Notes: generated from the sequence alone by a model not told the origin. Numbered from the stretch's first letter, positions 27,127 to 34,929 are shown. The stretch: 64,000 nucleotides of DNA from Rhizobacter sp. OV335 (GCF_900142965.1 NZ_FRCQ01000025.1:58918-122917); one strand, 5' to 3'. A program made the numbers and translations.

Positions 27127-28035
27127 TCAGACCTCGTCGTAGGTGAAGCGTTTGGCCACCGCGATCAGCGCCCATTCGAGCAGCAGCCCGACGATGCCGA
27201 TCACGAAGATCGCGATCAGGATGTGCGTGACGTTCAGGTTGTTCCACTCGTCCCACACCCAGAAGCCGATGCCGACGCCACCGGTCAGCATCTCGGCCGC
27301 GACGATCACCAGCCAGGCCGTGCCCACGCTCAGCCGCACGCCGGTCAGCATGTACGGCAGCACCGCAGGGAACAGGATGCGCGTCATCACCTTCCACTCC
27401 GACAGGTTCAGCACGCGCGCCACGTTCAGGTAGTCGGCCGGCACGCGCTGCACGCCGACCGCGGTGTTGATGATCATCGGCCAGATCGAGCAGATGAAGA
27501 TCGTCCAGATCGCCGCCGGGTTCGCGGCCTTGAACACCAGCAGCCCGATCGGCAGCCACGCCAGCGGTGACACCGGGCGCAGCAGGCTGATCAGCGGCGA
27601 GGCCATGTGGTTCAGGAAACTGAAGCGCCCGATCAGGAAACCCGCCGGGATGCCGACCAGCGCCGCCAGCCCGAAGCCGATCGCGACGCGCTGCAGCGAG
27701 AACAGGATGTTCCAGCCGATGCCCTGGTCGTTCGGGCCCTTGCTGTAGAACGGGTCCGAGAACAGCTTGACCGCTTCGGTGAAGGTCGCGGCCGGCGTCG
27801 GGAAACTGCCGCCGTTCATCGTCAGCAGCGCCCAGATGCCGACCAGCAAACCGATGCCGATCAGCGGCGGCAGCACCTTCAACAGCAGCCCGTTCCAGTC
27901 GAAGGGCATGCGAGGCACCGGGGTGGCGGGAGCCGGCGCTGCAGTTGGCGCAGCAGTGGCGGCAGCAGCGGGCGAGGCGGCAGGCGCCTCGTCGTCGGCG
28001 CCTCCGAGCGGAGAGTGAAACACGGCACTGACCAT
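27127..28035 (-). CDS. nrtB: Nitrate-type ABC transporter permease NrtB
   Basis: A 302-residue inner-membrane permease. A long Ala/Pro-rich N-terminal segment (residues 10-45) is followed by about six transmembrane helices. The EAA loop lies in VARVLNLSEWKVMTRILFPA near residue 205, with AVLPYMLTGVRLSVGTAWLV after it, typical of the NrtB/SsuC/TauC family. It forms the channel for NrtA-delivered nitrate. It sits 21 bp after nrtA and 2 bp before nrtD in the same transcript. The exact anion cannot be read from the permease. Confidence 0.9.
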   Translation of the reverse strand: MVSAVFHSPLGGADDEAPAASPAAAATAAPTAAPAPATPVPRMPFDWNGLLLKVLPPLIGIGLLVGIWALLTMNGGSFPTPAATFTEAVKLFSDPFYSKGPNDQGIGWNILFSLQRVAIGFGLAALVGIPAGFLIGRFSFLNHMASPLISLLRPVSPLAWLPIGLLVFKAANPAAIWTIFICSIWPMIINTAVGVQRVPADYLNVARVLNLSEWKVMTRILFPAVLPYMLTGVRLSVGTAWLVIVAAEMLTGGVGIGFWVWDEWNNLNVTHILIAIFVIGIVGLLLEWALIAVAKRFTYDEV

Positions 28036-28056
28036 GGCGTTCTCCTTGGGTGGCCC

Positions 28057-29310
28057 TCAGGCCTTGATCTTGAAGCTGTCGGCGTACTTCGCAGGATCCT
28101 TGCCATCCCAGACGATGCCGTCGATCAGCTTGCTGCTGCGCATCGGATCCGTGGGTATGCTGATCTTCATCGCCGTGGCGACCTGCTTGTACAGATCGAT
28201 CTGGTTGATCTGCTTCGCGACGCCCAGGTAGTCCGGGTGCTCCTTCAGCAAGCCCCAGCGCTTGTGCTGCGTCAGGAACCACATGCCGTCGCTCAGGTAC
28301 GGGTAGTTCACCGCACCGTCGTTGAAGAACTTCATGTGGTTGGGGTCGTCCCAGGTCTTGCCCAGGCCGTTCTGGTAGCGGCCCAGGATGCGCTGGTTGA
28401 TCGCGTCGACACCGGTGTTGACGTACGACTTGTCGGCCACCGTCTCGGCCATCTTCAGCTTGTTCTGCAGGCTCGCATCGATCCAGCGGCTCGCTTCGAG
28501 CACGGCCATCATCACGGCGCGGCAGGTGTTCGGATTCTTCTTGGCGAAATCGGCGGTGGTGCCGAGCACCTTCTCCGGATGGTCGCGCCAGATGTCCTGC
28601 GTGGTCACGGCGGTGATGCCGATGTTGTCCATGATCGCGCGGTGGCCCCAGGGCTCGCCCACACAGAAGCCGTCCATGTTGCCGACGCGCATGTTGGCCA
28701 CCATCTGCGGCGGCGGCACGGTGATCAGCTTGGCGCCGCTGACGGGGTTGATGCCCGAGGCGGCCAGCCAGTAGTGCATCCACATGGCGTGGGTACCGGT
28801 CGGGAAGGTGCCGGCGAAGGTGTACTCGCGCTTCTCCCTGGACATCACCTTCGCCAGCGAGCCGCCATCCACGGCACCTTTGTCGGCCAGAGCCTTCGAC
28901 AAGGTGATGGCCTGGCCGTTGTTGTTCAGGCTCATCAGCACGGCCATGTCCTTCTTCGGACCGCTGATGCCCAGGTGCACGCCGTAGACCAGGCCGTACA
29001 GCACGTGTGCCATGTCGAGCTCGCCGTTGACCAGCTTGTCGCGCACGCCGGCCCACGAGGCCTCCTTGGTCGGGATGATCTTGACGCCGTACTTCTTGTC
29101 GAAGCCGAGCACCGAGGCCATCACGACCGACGCGCAGTCGGTCAGCGGGATGAAGCCGATGCGCACTTCTTCCTTCTCGGGCTTGTCGGAGCCTTGCGCG
29201 TACACGGCGCTCTGCAGCCCCGGCACCAGGCCGGCTGCACCGCCGGCGGCAGCGGCTTTGATCAGGGTTCGGCGGCTCATCAGGTTCTTTCGCGTGAGTG
29301 GGCTTGTCAT
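28057..29310 (-). CDS. nrtA: Nitrate-binding protein NrtA, Tat-exported
   Basis: A 417-residue CmpA/NrtA-type binding protein. The N-terminus has a twin-arginine signal, MSRRTLIKAAAAGGAAG, ending near QSAVYAQ (about residue 40). Then come IGFIPLTDCASVVMASVLGF, GYVHGLGISGPKKDMAVL-like blocks and GFCVGEPWGHRAIMDNIG, the family core for anion binding. It captures nitrate or nitrite in the periplasm for NrtB/NrtD. ATG at 29310 follows directly after the regulatory leader; the open frame farther upstream covers the leader hairpins. An in-frame Met ten codons later (MSRR) is an alternative start. Confidence 0.9.
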   Translation of the reverse strand: MTSPLTRKNLMSRRTLIKAAAAGGAAGLVPGLQSAVYAQGSDKPEKEEVRIGFIPLTDCASVVMASVLGFDKKYGVKIIPTKEASWAGVRDKLVNGELDMAHVLYGLVYGVHLGISGPKKDMAVLMSLNNNGQAITLSKALADKGAVDGGSLAKVMSREKREYTFAGTFPTGTHAMWMHYWLAASGINPVSGAKLITVPPPQMVANMRVGNMDGFCVGEPWGHRAIMDNIGITAVTTQDIWRDHPEKVLGTTADFAKKNPNTCRAVMMAVLEASRWIDASLQNKLKMAETVADKSYVNTGVDAINQRILGRYQNGLGKTWDDPNHMKFFNDGAVNYPYLSDGMWFLTQHKRWGLLKEHPDYLGVAKQINQIDLYKQVATAMKISIPTDPMRSSKLIDGIVWDGKDPAKYADSFKIKA

Positions 29311-29331
29311 GGCGTGGCTCAGGTTCTCGGA

Positions 29332-29389
29332 AAGCAAAAACAAAAAGGCGTCCGCACGATGCAGGCGGGGCCTGTCACGTGGGGACGCC
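29332..29389 (-). terminator. Leader terminator in front of nrtA
   Basis: On the minus strand, three stacked perfect stems, GGCGTCC/GGACGCC, CACG/CGTG and CAGGC/GCCTG (29389-29347), close with loop CCC and are followed by TTTTTGTTTTT (29346-29336). This is a strong intrinsic terminator that ends 22 nt before the nrtA ATG. Unless it is bypassed, nrtA-B-D would not be transcribed. Confidence 0.85.
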
Positions 29390-29405
29390 ATCGTCCGACC
29401 CGCCT

Positions 29406-29458
29406 CGCGCCAACCTTGGTGCGTGCGGATGTCTGTGGAAGATCGCCGTTGACCTTCC
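29406..29458 (-). promoter_or_regulatory. Tandem ANTAR-type RNA hairpins (NasT target)
   Basis: Two hairpins lie in the nrtA leader. The first (29458-29437) has an 8-bp stem GGAAGGUC/GAUCUUCC with hexaloop AACGGC. The second (29423-29406) has stem CGCACC/GGCGCG with one A-C mismatch and hexaloop AAGGUU. Both loops have A at position 1 and G at position 4, the signature recognised by ANTAR domains. The linker is 13 nt. The terminator follows 16 nt later, and nasT, an ANTAR gene, is directly upstream. Confidence 0.8.
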
Positions 29459-29470
29459 GCCAGGGGCTTA

Positions 29471-29486
29471 CGCAAGCGGCGTGCCA
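29471..29486 (-). promoter_or_regulatory. Sigma-54 promoter of nrtA-B-D
   Basis: The minus strand reads TGGCACGCCGCTTGCG (29486-29471), matching the -24/-12 consensus TGGCACG-N4-TTGC with exactly ten bases between GG and GC. A start about 12 nt beyond -12 falls near 29460, two nt before the first ANTAR hairpin, so promoter and leader fit each other closely. Confidence 0.8.
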
Positions 29487-29550
29487 CAGCGGTCTTCCGG
29501 GGAACAGGGCAGGGTGGAGATGCTGCGACGCACCAATTGCGCCGCATGCC

Positions 29551-29565
29551 GCACTGCCGGAGTGC
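29551..29565. promoter_or_regulatory. NtrC-like enhancer site
   Basis: GCACTGCCGGAGTGC is a palindrome that fits GCAC-N7-GTGC, the NtrC site. It lies about 90-105 bp upstream of the predicted sigma-54 start site, a normal enhancer distance. A weaker half site, GCACCAATTGCGC, follows at 29530-29542. The palindrome sits 2 bp from the nasT stop, so a role as a short terminator stem cannot be excluded, though no T-run follows. Confidence 0.6.
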
Positions 29566-29567
29566 GT

Positions 29568-30218
29568 TCAGCCCAGCAGGTCGGAGACGTCGAGGATGCG
29601 CTGGGCGACGTCGGCCAGCCGCAGGCCCTTGTCCATCGCGGCCTTGCGCAGCCGCGCGTAGGCGGCTTCTTCGGTCAGGCCCTGGCGCGACATCAGCAGG
29701 CCCTTCGCGCGGTCGATCAGCTTGCGATCCGAGAGCTCGGTGCGTGCATCGGCCAGCTCGCGGCGCAGGCCTTCTTCATGCCGGAAGCGCGCCATCGCGA
29801 CATCCAGCACCGGCTTCACCCGCTCCGGCGCGAGGCCTGCCACCACGTAGGCGGTGACGCCGGCGGCGATCGCGTCGGGCACATGGCTGGTGTCGTCGTC
29901 GTCGGTGAACAGCACGATCGGCCGGCGCGCATCGCGGGTGGCCATCACGACATGCTCCAGCGTGTCACGCGCCTGGCTCTCGGCGTCGATGATGATCATG
30001 TCGGGCTGGATCTGCGCCAGCCGGTCCGGCAGGTAGACGTCGGCCGGCAGCACCGCGACGATGTTGTAGCCGTTCTCCAGCAGCCCGATGCGCAGCGCCC
30101 GCGAGCGCTCGGCCTCGATCGGGTCGGGCGCGCCTTCGCTGCCGTCGGGGGCGAGCGTGTCGGGGGCAACGATGACGATGCGCAGGACCGGGGCGGTCGG
30201 CGCGCGCGGCGGCTTCAT
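29568..30218 (-). CDS. nasT: ANTAR-domain antiterminator NasT
   Basis: A 216-residue response-regulator-like protein. A receiver-like domain (LRIVIVAPD at residues 12-20, IIIDAES near 75, PIVLFTDDDD near 100, TAYVVAGL near 122) is followed by an ANTAR RNA-binding domain, residues about 155-212 (LIDRAKGLLMSRQGLTEEAA, then LADVAQRILDVSDLL). NasT-type proteins bind hexaloop hairpins and prevent termination when nitrate is present. ATG at 30218 (MKPPRAP) is chosen because upstream codons are low-complexity and overlap the preceding spacer. Its target hairpins lie immediately downstream. Confidence 0.9.
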   Translation of the reverse strand: MKPPRAPTAPVLRIVIVAPDTLAPDGSEGAPDPIEAERSRALRIGLLENGYNIVAVLPADVYLPDRLAQIQPDMIIIDAESQARDTLEHVVMATRDARRPIVLFTDDDDTSHVPDAIAAGVTAYVVAGLAPERVKPVLDVAMARFRHEEGLRRELADARTELSDRKLIDRAKGLLMSRQGLTEEAAYARLRKAAMDKGLRLADVAQRILDVSDLLG

Positions 30219-30282
30219 GGAGGCGAACGCAGCAACATCCGCGCCACGCGGTGGGCGCGCCGTGTGCCGGATCGCCGGAAAA

Positions 30283-30576
30283 TCAGCGCTCGTGAGGTGT
30301 CGTGTGCAGTGCGCGGCGGATCCAGCCACCCAGCGGCCGCAGCGAGTCGAACACCGAATCGGTGTGCGGCACGTCGAACTCGCGTTCTTCGAGCAGGCCT
30401 TGCGCTTCGAGCGCGTCGATGAAGAGTTGCACCTCCTGGCGCTTCAGCCCGGCGATGGAAGCGAGTTGCTCCAGCGTCATGTGCCGGTGCGACATGTCGC
30501 TCAGCATCCGGCGATACGCGGTGCGATGGAACGGCGCTGGTAGCTCCGTCCAGGCCAACAGGCGGTATTCCTTCAT
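30283..30576 (-). CDS. Conserved hypothetical protein with a winged-helix-like region
   Basis: A 97-residue protein I do not recognise by name. Residues 30-65 (HMTLEQLASIAGLKRQEVQL, then FIDALEAQGLLEER) look like a helix-turn-helix with a following wing strand, as in small DNA-binding or adaptor proteins. The N-terminus MKEYRLLAWTELPAPFHRTA is more hydrophobic. It has a purine-rich GGGAA site upstream and reads toward nasT with a 64-bp gap, so co-transcription is possible. The 184 bp between it and tsaD (30577-30760) hold only promoters and leader sequence as far as I can see. Confidence 0.7.
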   Translation of the reverse strand: MKEYRLLAWTELPAPFHRTAYRRMLSDMSHRHMTLEQLASIAGLKRQEVQLFIDALEAQGLLEEREFDVPHTDSVFDSLRPLGGWIRRALHTTPHER

Positions 30577-30748
30577 GGGGGTTCCCTAACGACGTTGTTG
30601 TAGTTGGCAGTTGCTTCGATGCACTGCTCGGGCTCGGAGGGTAGTCGCCCGCGGCCGAACGGGGAAGGGGGTCGGATAGGGATAAAGGGTAAACCCTTGT
30701 GTCGGCCGTGACGGATTTGGCGCCGACGGGCCGTGCGAACGCGCTGGC

Positions 30749-30754
30749 TACACT
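30749..30754 (+). promoter_or_regulatory. -10-like TACACT just before tsaD
   Basis: GGCTACACT ends only 6 nt before the tsaD ATG at 30761. If used as a -10, transcription would start at or next to the ATG. No -35 at standard spacing was found. Confidence 0.4.
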
Positions 30755-30760
30755 GGGTGG

Positions 30761-31816
30761 ATGAAGGTCCTGGGCGTGGAATCATCGTGTGACGAAACGG
30801 GCGTGGCGCTGGTGGAGGCCGGCCCGACCGGGGTGCCGACCCTGCTGGCCCACGCGCTGCACAGCCAGATCGCGATGCACCAGGCCTATGGCGGCGTGGT
30901 GCCGGAGCTGGCCTCGCGCGATCACATCCGGCGCGTGCTGCCGTTGACCGAGCAAGTGCTGCACGAAGCCGGCGCGACGCTGGCCGAGATCGACGTGGTG
31001 GCGTTCACGCGCGGGCCGGGCCTGGCGGGGGCGCTGCTGGTGGGGGCCGGTGTCGCGTGCGCGCTGGCGGCGGCGCTCGGCAAGCCGGTGCTCGGCGTGC
31101 ACCACCTCGAAGGCCACCTGCTGTCGCCGTTCCTCGCAAGCGATCCGCCGGCGTTTCCGTTCGTCGCGCTGCTGGTGTCCGGCGGCCACACGCAGCTGAT
31201 GCGGGTCGACGAGGTCGGCCGCTACGAACTGCTCGGCGAAAGCATCGACGATGCGGCCGGCGAGGCCTTCGACAAGTCGGCCAAGCTGCTCGGGCTCGGC
31301 TACCCGGGCGGGCCGGCGCTGGCGCAACTCGCCGAATCGGGCCGGCCCGACGCCTACGCGCTGCCGCGGCCGCTGCTGCACAGCGGCGACCTCGATTTCT
31401 CGTTCGCCGGGCTGAAGACCGCGGTGATGACGCAGCTGCGCAAGCTCGGCGACACGCCGACCGACGTGCAGCGCGCCGACGTGGCCGCGTCGACGCAGGC
31501 CGCGATCGTCGAGGTGCTGCTGAAGAAGTCGCTCGCGGCGCTGAAGCAGACCGGGCTGAAGCGGCTCGTCGTTGCCGGCGGGGTCGGTGCGAACAGCCGC
31601 TTGCGCGCGCAGTTGAACGCCGAATGTGCGAAGCGCCAGGTCAGGGTGCATTACCCCGAACTGGCGCTGTGCACCGACAACGGCGCGATGATTGCGCTCG
31701 CCGCCGCGATGCGGCTGCAGCGTGGCGCGGCAGCCGGCCATGACTACGGCTTCGACGTGAAGCCGCGCTGGCCGCTGGCGTCGCTTGCCGCCGCCGACGC
31801 GGCTGTGATCAGCTGA
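30761..31816 (+). CDS. tsaD: tRNA threonylcarbamoyladenosine synthase subunit TsaD
   Basis: A 351-residue Kae1/TsaD (YgjD) protein. It starts [17 protein letters not shown]. The metal-binding [11 protein letters not shown] (HxxxH) lies near residue 112, and the ASKHA-type motifs [13 protein letters not shown] and [14 protein letters not shown] complete the nucleotide fold. With TsaB and TsaE (not in this window) it forms t6A37 on ANN-decoding tRNAs. The last 8 bp overlap the 3' end of hsp20 on the opposite strand. Confidence 0.97.
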   Translation: MKVLGVESSCDETGVALVEAGPTGVPTLLAHALHSQIAMHQAYGGVVPELASRDHIRRVLPLTEQVLHEAGATLAEIDVVAFTRGPGLAGALLVGAGVACALAAALGKPVLGVHHLEGHLLSPFLASDPPAFPFVALLVSGGHTQLMRVDEVGRYELLGESIDDAAGEAFDKSAKLLGLGYPGGPALAQLAESGRPDAYALPRPLLHSGDLDFSFAGLKTAVMTQLRKLGDTPTDVQRADVAASTQAAIVEVLLKKSLAALKQTGLKRLVVAGGVGANSRLRAQLNAECAKRQVRVHYPELALCTDNGAMIALAAAMRLQRGAAAGHDYGFDVKPRWPLASLAAADAAVIS

Positions 31817-32237
31817 TGCTGATCTGCGTCGCGCCGGTCGGCACGCGCTTGGCGAGCGTCAGCGTCAGCACGCCGTTCTCGAACTTCGCGTTCGAGTTCG
31901 CCTGGTCCACTTCGGCCGGCAGCGCGACCGTGCGGGCGTAATGCGCGGCGGCGCGTTCGCGGTACAGCACGCGCTCGCCTTCCTTGGCGTCGGCGGTCTT
32001 CGCGTCACCGGCTTCCAGCGTCACGCGGCGGCCTTCCACCGAGACCTTCAGCTGGTCTTTCGCGAGGCCCGGCAGGTCCAGCGTCAGCGTGTACGCAGTA
32101 TCGCTCTCGACGACGTCGAGGGCGGGCACGCGCGGCTGCGCCGGGGCGGGCGGCAGGCGGTCGGCGAACAGGTGATCGAAAGCGCGTTCCAGCGAGGTGG
32201 CACGGCGCGACGACAGCGAGGGGGTCAGAACGAACAT
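31809..32237 (-). CDS. Small heat-shock protein, Hsp20 family
   Basis: A 142-residue alpha-crystallin-type chaperone. A short N-terminal arm ([21 protein letters not shown]) is followed by the crystallin domain ([41 protein letters not shown], then [27 protein letters not shown]). It ends QISIS, a hydrophobic terminal motif near the IXI type. It holds unfolding proteins. ATG at 32237 has AGGAGCC 6 nt upstream. On the minus strand upstream, CTTGAAA followed 14 nt later by CCAAGTTT partly resembles a heat-shock sigma-32 promoter. Confidence 0.88.
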   Translation of the reverse strand: MFVLTPSLSSRRATSLERAFDHLFADRLPPAPAQPRVPALDVVESDTAYTLTLDLPGLAKDQLKVSVEGRRVTLEAGDAKTADAKEGERVLYRERAAAHYARTVALPAEVDQANSNAKFENGVLTLTLAKRVPTGATQISIS

Positions 32238-32281
32238 GATGGCTCCTACAATCCATTCAATCGCTGCACAGCGCAGCAACC

Positions 32282-32315
32282 ATGCCGCTGAAACTTGGAG
32301 CGGCATTTTTGTTTT
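32282..32315 (+). terminator. Terminator-like hairpin between hsp20 and the binding-protein gene
   Basis: ATGCCGCT (32282-32289) and AGCGGCAT (32299-32306) form a perfect 8-bp stem with a 9-nt loop, followed by TTTTGTTTTC. It lies 16 nt before the start of the plus-strand binding-protein gene. It could stop antisense read-through from tsaD over hsp20, or attenuate the downstream gene. Confidence 0.6.
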
Positions 32316-32330
32316 CAAGTGGGTTGAAAA

Positions 32331-33626
32331 ATGAAGATCGTGCGTTGGGTGAAGCGCTGTGCTGCAGTGCTGGCGGGGCTGGCGCTGGCAGGGCAGGGGA
32401 TCGCGGCGCCTGCAGCCACTGCGGCACCGGAGCCGGTGCGCGTGGCCTTGATCGAAGGCCTGTCCGGCGCGTTCGCGAACGCCGGCGAGGCGGTCTACCG
32501 CAACCTGCTGTGGGCCGTCGAGCGCGTGAACCAGCGCGGCGGCGTGAACCTGCCGGACGGCCGCCATCCGCTCGAGCTGGTGCGCTTCGACAGCAAGGGC
32601 AGCAATGAAGAGGCGCTGTCGCTGCTGCGCTCGGCCATCGACCAGAAGATCGGCGTCGTGATGCAAGGCAACAGCTCGGCCACCGCGGCCGTGCTGATCG
32701 AGGCGCTGAACAAGCAGAACCAGCGCGAACCATCGCGTCGCGCGATCTTCCTGAACTACTCGGCCGTCGACCCGGCGCTGACGAACGAGAAGTGCAGCTT
32801 CTGGCACTTCCGCTTCGATGCGCATGCCGACATGCGGCTGCAGGCGCTGACCGACGTGCTGGCCGCCGATGCGCGCGTGAAGAAGGTCTACCTGATCGGC
32901 CAGGACTACAGCTTCGGCCAGAGCGTGCTGCGCCAGGCGCGCACGATGCTCGCGGCCAAGCGGCCCGACATCGAGATCGTCGGCGACGAACTGCACCCGC
33001 TCGGCCGCATCAAGGATTTCCTGCCGTACGCAGCGAAGATCAAGGCGAGCGGTGCGCAGGCGGTGCTGACCGGCAACTGGGGCAACGACCTGACGCTGCT
33101 GATCCGCGCCGGGCGCGAGGCCGGGCTGGATGCGCGCTTCTACACCTTCTACGGCAACGCACTCGGCGCGCCGGCGGCGATCGGCGAGGCCGGTGTCGAC
33201 CGTGTGCTGGCGGTGGCTGAATGGCATCCGAACGTTGGCGGCGCGGCGTCGGACAAGTTCTATGCGGCTTTTCGCGAGCGCTTCCCGAGCCCGCAGGACG
33301 ACTACGTGCACATGCGCATGCAGGCGATGGTCGAGATGCTGGCGACCGCGATCGAGAAGGCCGGCAGCGCCGACCCGCTGGCGGTGGCGCGCGCGCTCGA
33401 AGGCCTGAAGCTGGACCCGCGCCACCTCGGCGGCTTCCACCATGGCACGATGCGCGCCGGCGACCACCAGTTCGAGCAGCCGCTGGTCGTCAGCGTGATG
33501 CAGCGCGTCGGCAGCCCTGGCGTGCGCTTCGACAACGAGGGCTCCGGTTACGGCTTCAAGACCGTGCTGCAGCTCACCGAATCCCAGACCGAGATGCCAC
33601 ACCGCTGTGCGATGGAGCGCCCATGA
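32331..33626 (+). CDS. Leu/Ile/Val-type periplasmic substrate-binding protein (orphan)
   Basis: A 431-residue type I periplasmic binding protein. A signal peptide (MKIVRWVKRCAAVLAGLALA, cleaved near GIAAPA) precedes VRVALIEGLSGAFANAGEAV, the typical start of branched-chain amino acid binding proteins. GVVMQGNSSATAAVLIEAL, VYLIGQDYSFGQSVLRQA and AVLTGNWGNDLTLLIRAG follow. It would bind an amino acid or related ligand in the periplasm. No permease or ATPase gene is adjacent; instead an aminotransferase overlaps its stop by 4 bp. The ligand is unknown. Confidence 0.85.
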   Translation: MKIVRWVKRCAAVLAGLALAGQGIAAPAATAAPEPVRVALIEGLSGAFANAGEAVYRNLLWAVERVNQRGGVNLPDGRHPLELVRFDSKGSNEEALSLLRSAIDQKIGVVMQGNSSATAAVLIEALNKQNQREPSRRAIFLNYSAVDPALTNEKCSFWHFRFDAHADMRLQALTDVLAADARVKKVYLIGQDYSFGQSVLRQARTMLAAKRPDIEIVGDELHPLGRIKDFLPYAAKIKASGAQAVLTGNWGNDLTLLIRAGREAGLDARFYTFYGNALGAPAAIGEAGVDRVLAVAEWHPNVGGAASDKFYAAFRERFPSPQDDYVHMRMQAMVEMLATAIEKAGSADPLAVARALEGLKLDPRHLGGFHHGTMRAGDHQFEQPLVVSVMQRVGSPGVRFDNEGSGYGFKTVLQLTESQTEMPHRCAMERP

Positions 33627-34774
33627 GAGATGTGATTGCGAACCTGCCGGCATCGAAGATCCGCGAGGTCGCGAATGCGGCGATCGGCCGCGCCGACGTG
33701 CTGCCGTTCTGGTTCGGCGAGAGCGACGAGCCGACGCCGGACTTCGTCACCGAGGCCGCGGTCGCATCGCTGCGCCGCGGCGAGACGGCGTATGCGCACA
33801 ACCTCGGCCTGCCGGAGTTGCGCGAGGTGCTGGCGGGCTACGCGAGCGGGCTGCACCGGCCGGTCGATGCCGGGCGCATCGCGGTCACGTCGTCGGGTGT
33901 CAACGGGCTGATGATCGCGACGCAGGCGCTGGTCGGCGCCGGCGACGAGGTGGTCGCGGTGGTGCCGGTGTGGCCGAACATCACCGCGCAGCCGGCGATC
34001 CTCGGTGCCGACGTGAAGCGGGTGTCGCTGCAGGTGCGCGACGGTGCGTGGCAGCTCGACCTCGAGCGCCTGCTGGCCGCGATCACCGGCAAGACCCGGC
34101 TGCTGCTCGTCAACGCGCCGAACAACCCGACCGGCTGGACGATGACCCGCGCCGAGCAGCAGGCGGTGCTCGACCACTGCCGCCGCACCGGCACCTGGAT
34201 CGTCGCCGACGAGGTCTACGAGCGGCTGTACTACGGGCCGGACCACGCAGCAGCGCCGAGCTTCCTCGACATCGCCGAGGCCGATGACCGGTTGGTGGTC
34301 GCCCACAGCTTCTCGAAGAGCTTCCTGATGACCGGCTGGCGGCTCGGCTCGCTGGTCGTGCCGTCGGCGCTGACGGCCGACATCGGCAAGCTGATCGAAT
34401 TCAACACCTCGTGTGCGCCGGTGTTCGTGCAGCGCGCCGGCATCGCGGCACTGCAGGGCGCCGACGGCTTCGTGCCGGGCCTGATCGGGCGGCTGAAGAC
34501 CTGCCGCGACACGCTGGTGCCGCGCCTGCAGGCGCTGCCGGGCGTCACGCTCGCGATGCCGGCGGGCGGCATGTATGCGTTCTTCCGCGTCGACGGCGAA
34601 GACGATTCGCTGGCGCTGGCCAAGCGGCTGGTCACCGGCGTCGGGCTGGGCCTGGCGCCCGGCGCGGCCTTCGGCGACGAGGCCGAGGGCTGGCTGCGCT
34701 GGTGCTTCGCATCGCGCGACCCGGCGCGGCTGGTGGACGGGGTGGATCGGCTGAAACGCGCGTTGAGGCTATAA
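33623..34774 (+). CDS. PLP-dependent class I/II aminotransferase
   Basis: A 383-residue fold-type I aminotransferase. It has FWFGESDEPTPDFVTEAA near residue 30, a substrate-side segment AYAHNLGLPELREVLAGY, NAPNNPTGW near 165 and the PLP lysine in AHSFSKSFLMTGWRLGSL near 230. Its substrate specificity is not determined by these motifs. The ATG overlaps the stop of the upstream binding protein (ATGA), so the two proteins are made together; a link between the bound ligand and the amino group donor is inferred. The final codons overlap a TATAAT promoter element for rpsO. Confidence 0.88.
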   Translation: MRDVIANLPASKIREVANAAIGRADVLPFWFGESDEPTPDFVTEAAVASLRRGETAYAHNLGLPELREVLAGYASGLHRPVDAGRIAVTSSGVNGLMIATQALVGAGDEVVAVVPVWPNITAQPAILGADVKRVSLQVRDGAWQLDLERLLAAITGKTRLLLVNAPNNPTGWTMTRAEQQAVLDHCRRTGTWIVADEVYERLYYGPDHAAAPSFLDIAEADDRLVVAHSFSKSFLMTGWRLGSLVVPSALTADIGKLIEFNTSCAPVFVQRAGIAALQGADGFVPGLIGRLKTCRDTLVPRLQALPGVTLAMPAGGMYAFFRVDGEDDSLALAKRLVTGVGLGLAPGAAFGDEAEGWLRWCFASRDPARLVDGVDRLKRALRL

Positions 34775-34775
34775 T
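34770..34775 (+). promoter_or_regulatory. Perfect -10 element (TATAAT) for rpsO
   Basis: TATAAT overlaps the TAA stop codon of the aminotransferase (34772-34774). A 150-nt leader to rpsO follows. No convincing -35 at 17 bp is seen. The perfect hexamer and the highly expressed downstream gene support it as a promoter. Confidence 0.6.
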
Positions 34776-34929
34776 CGACGGGCTTTGCGTCCTGATCCCA
34801 TCCAGATGGGTGCCCAGGGCGCCAGGCAAATCGCACGGCGCGGGTCAGTTTCACCCGCGACCGCAAGTAGCAACCTCCCGCCCACGAAAAGGCTGACAAG
34901 CCAGAGGGCGGGAACATCAGGAAACTGAC

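Noticed and set aside
26318..29056. Apparent 912-residue fusion ending in the NrtD ATPase
   Set aside because: The part before residue 645 is the wrong frame of nrtA and nrtB; NrtD has its own ATG at 27124 and a normal length.
32238..32300. ROSE-type RNA thermometer in the hsp20 leader
   Set aside because: A UUGCU occurs, but no convincing pairing with the AGGAG site could be drawn by eye; folding would be needed.
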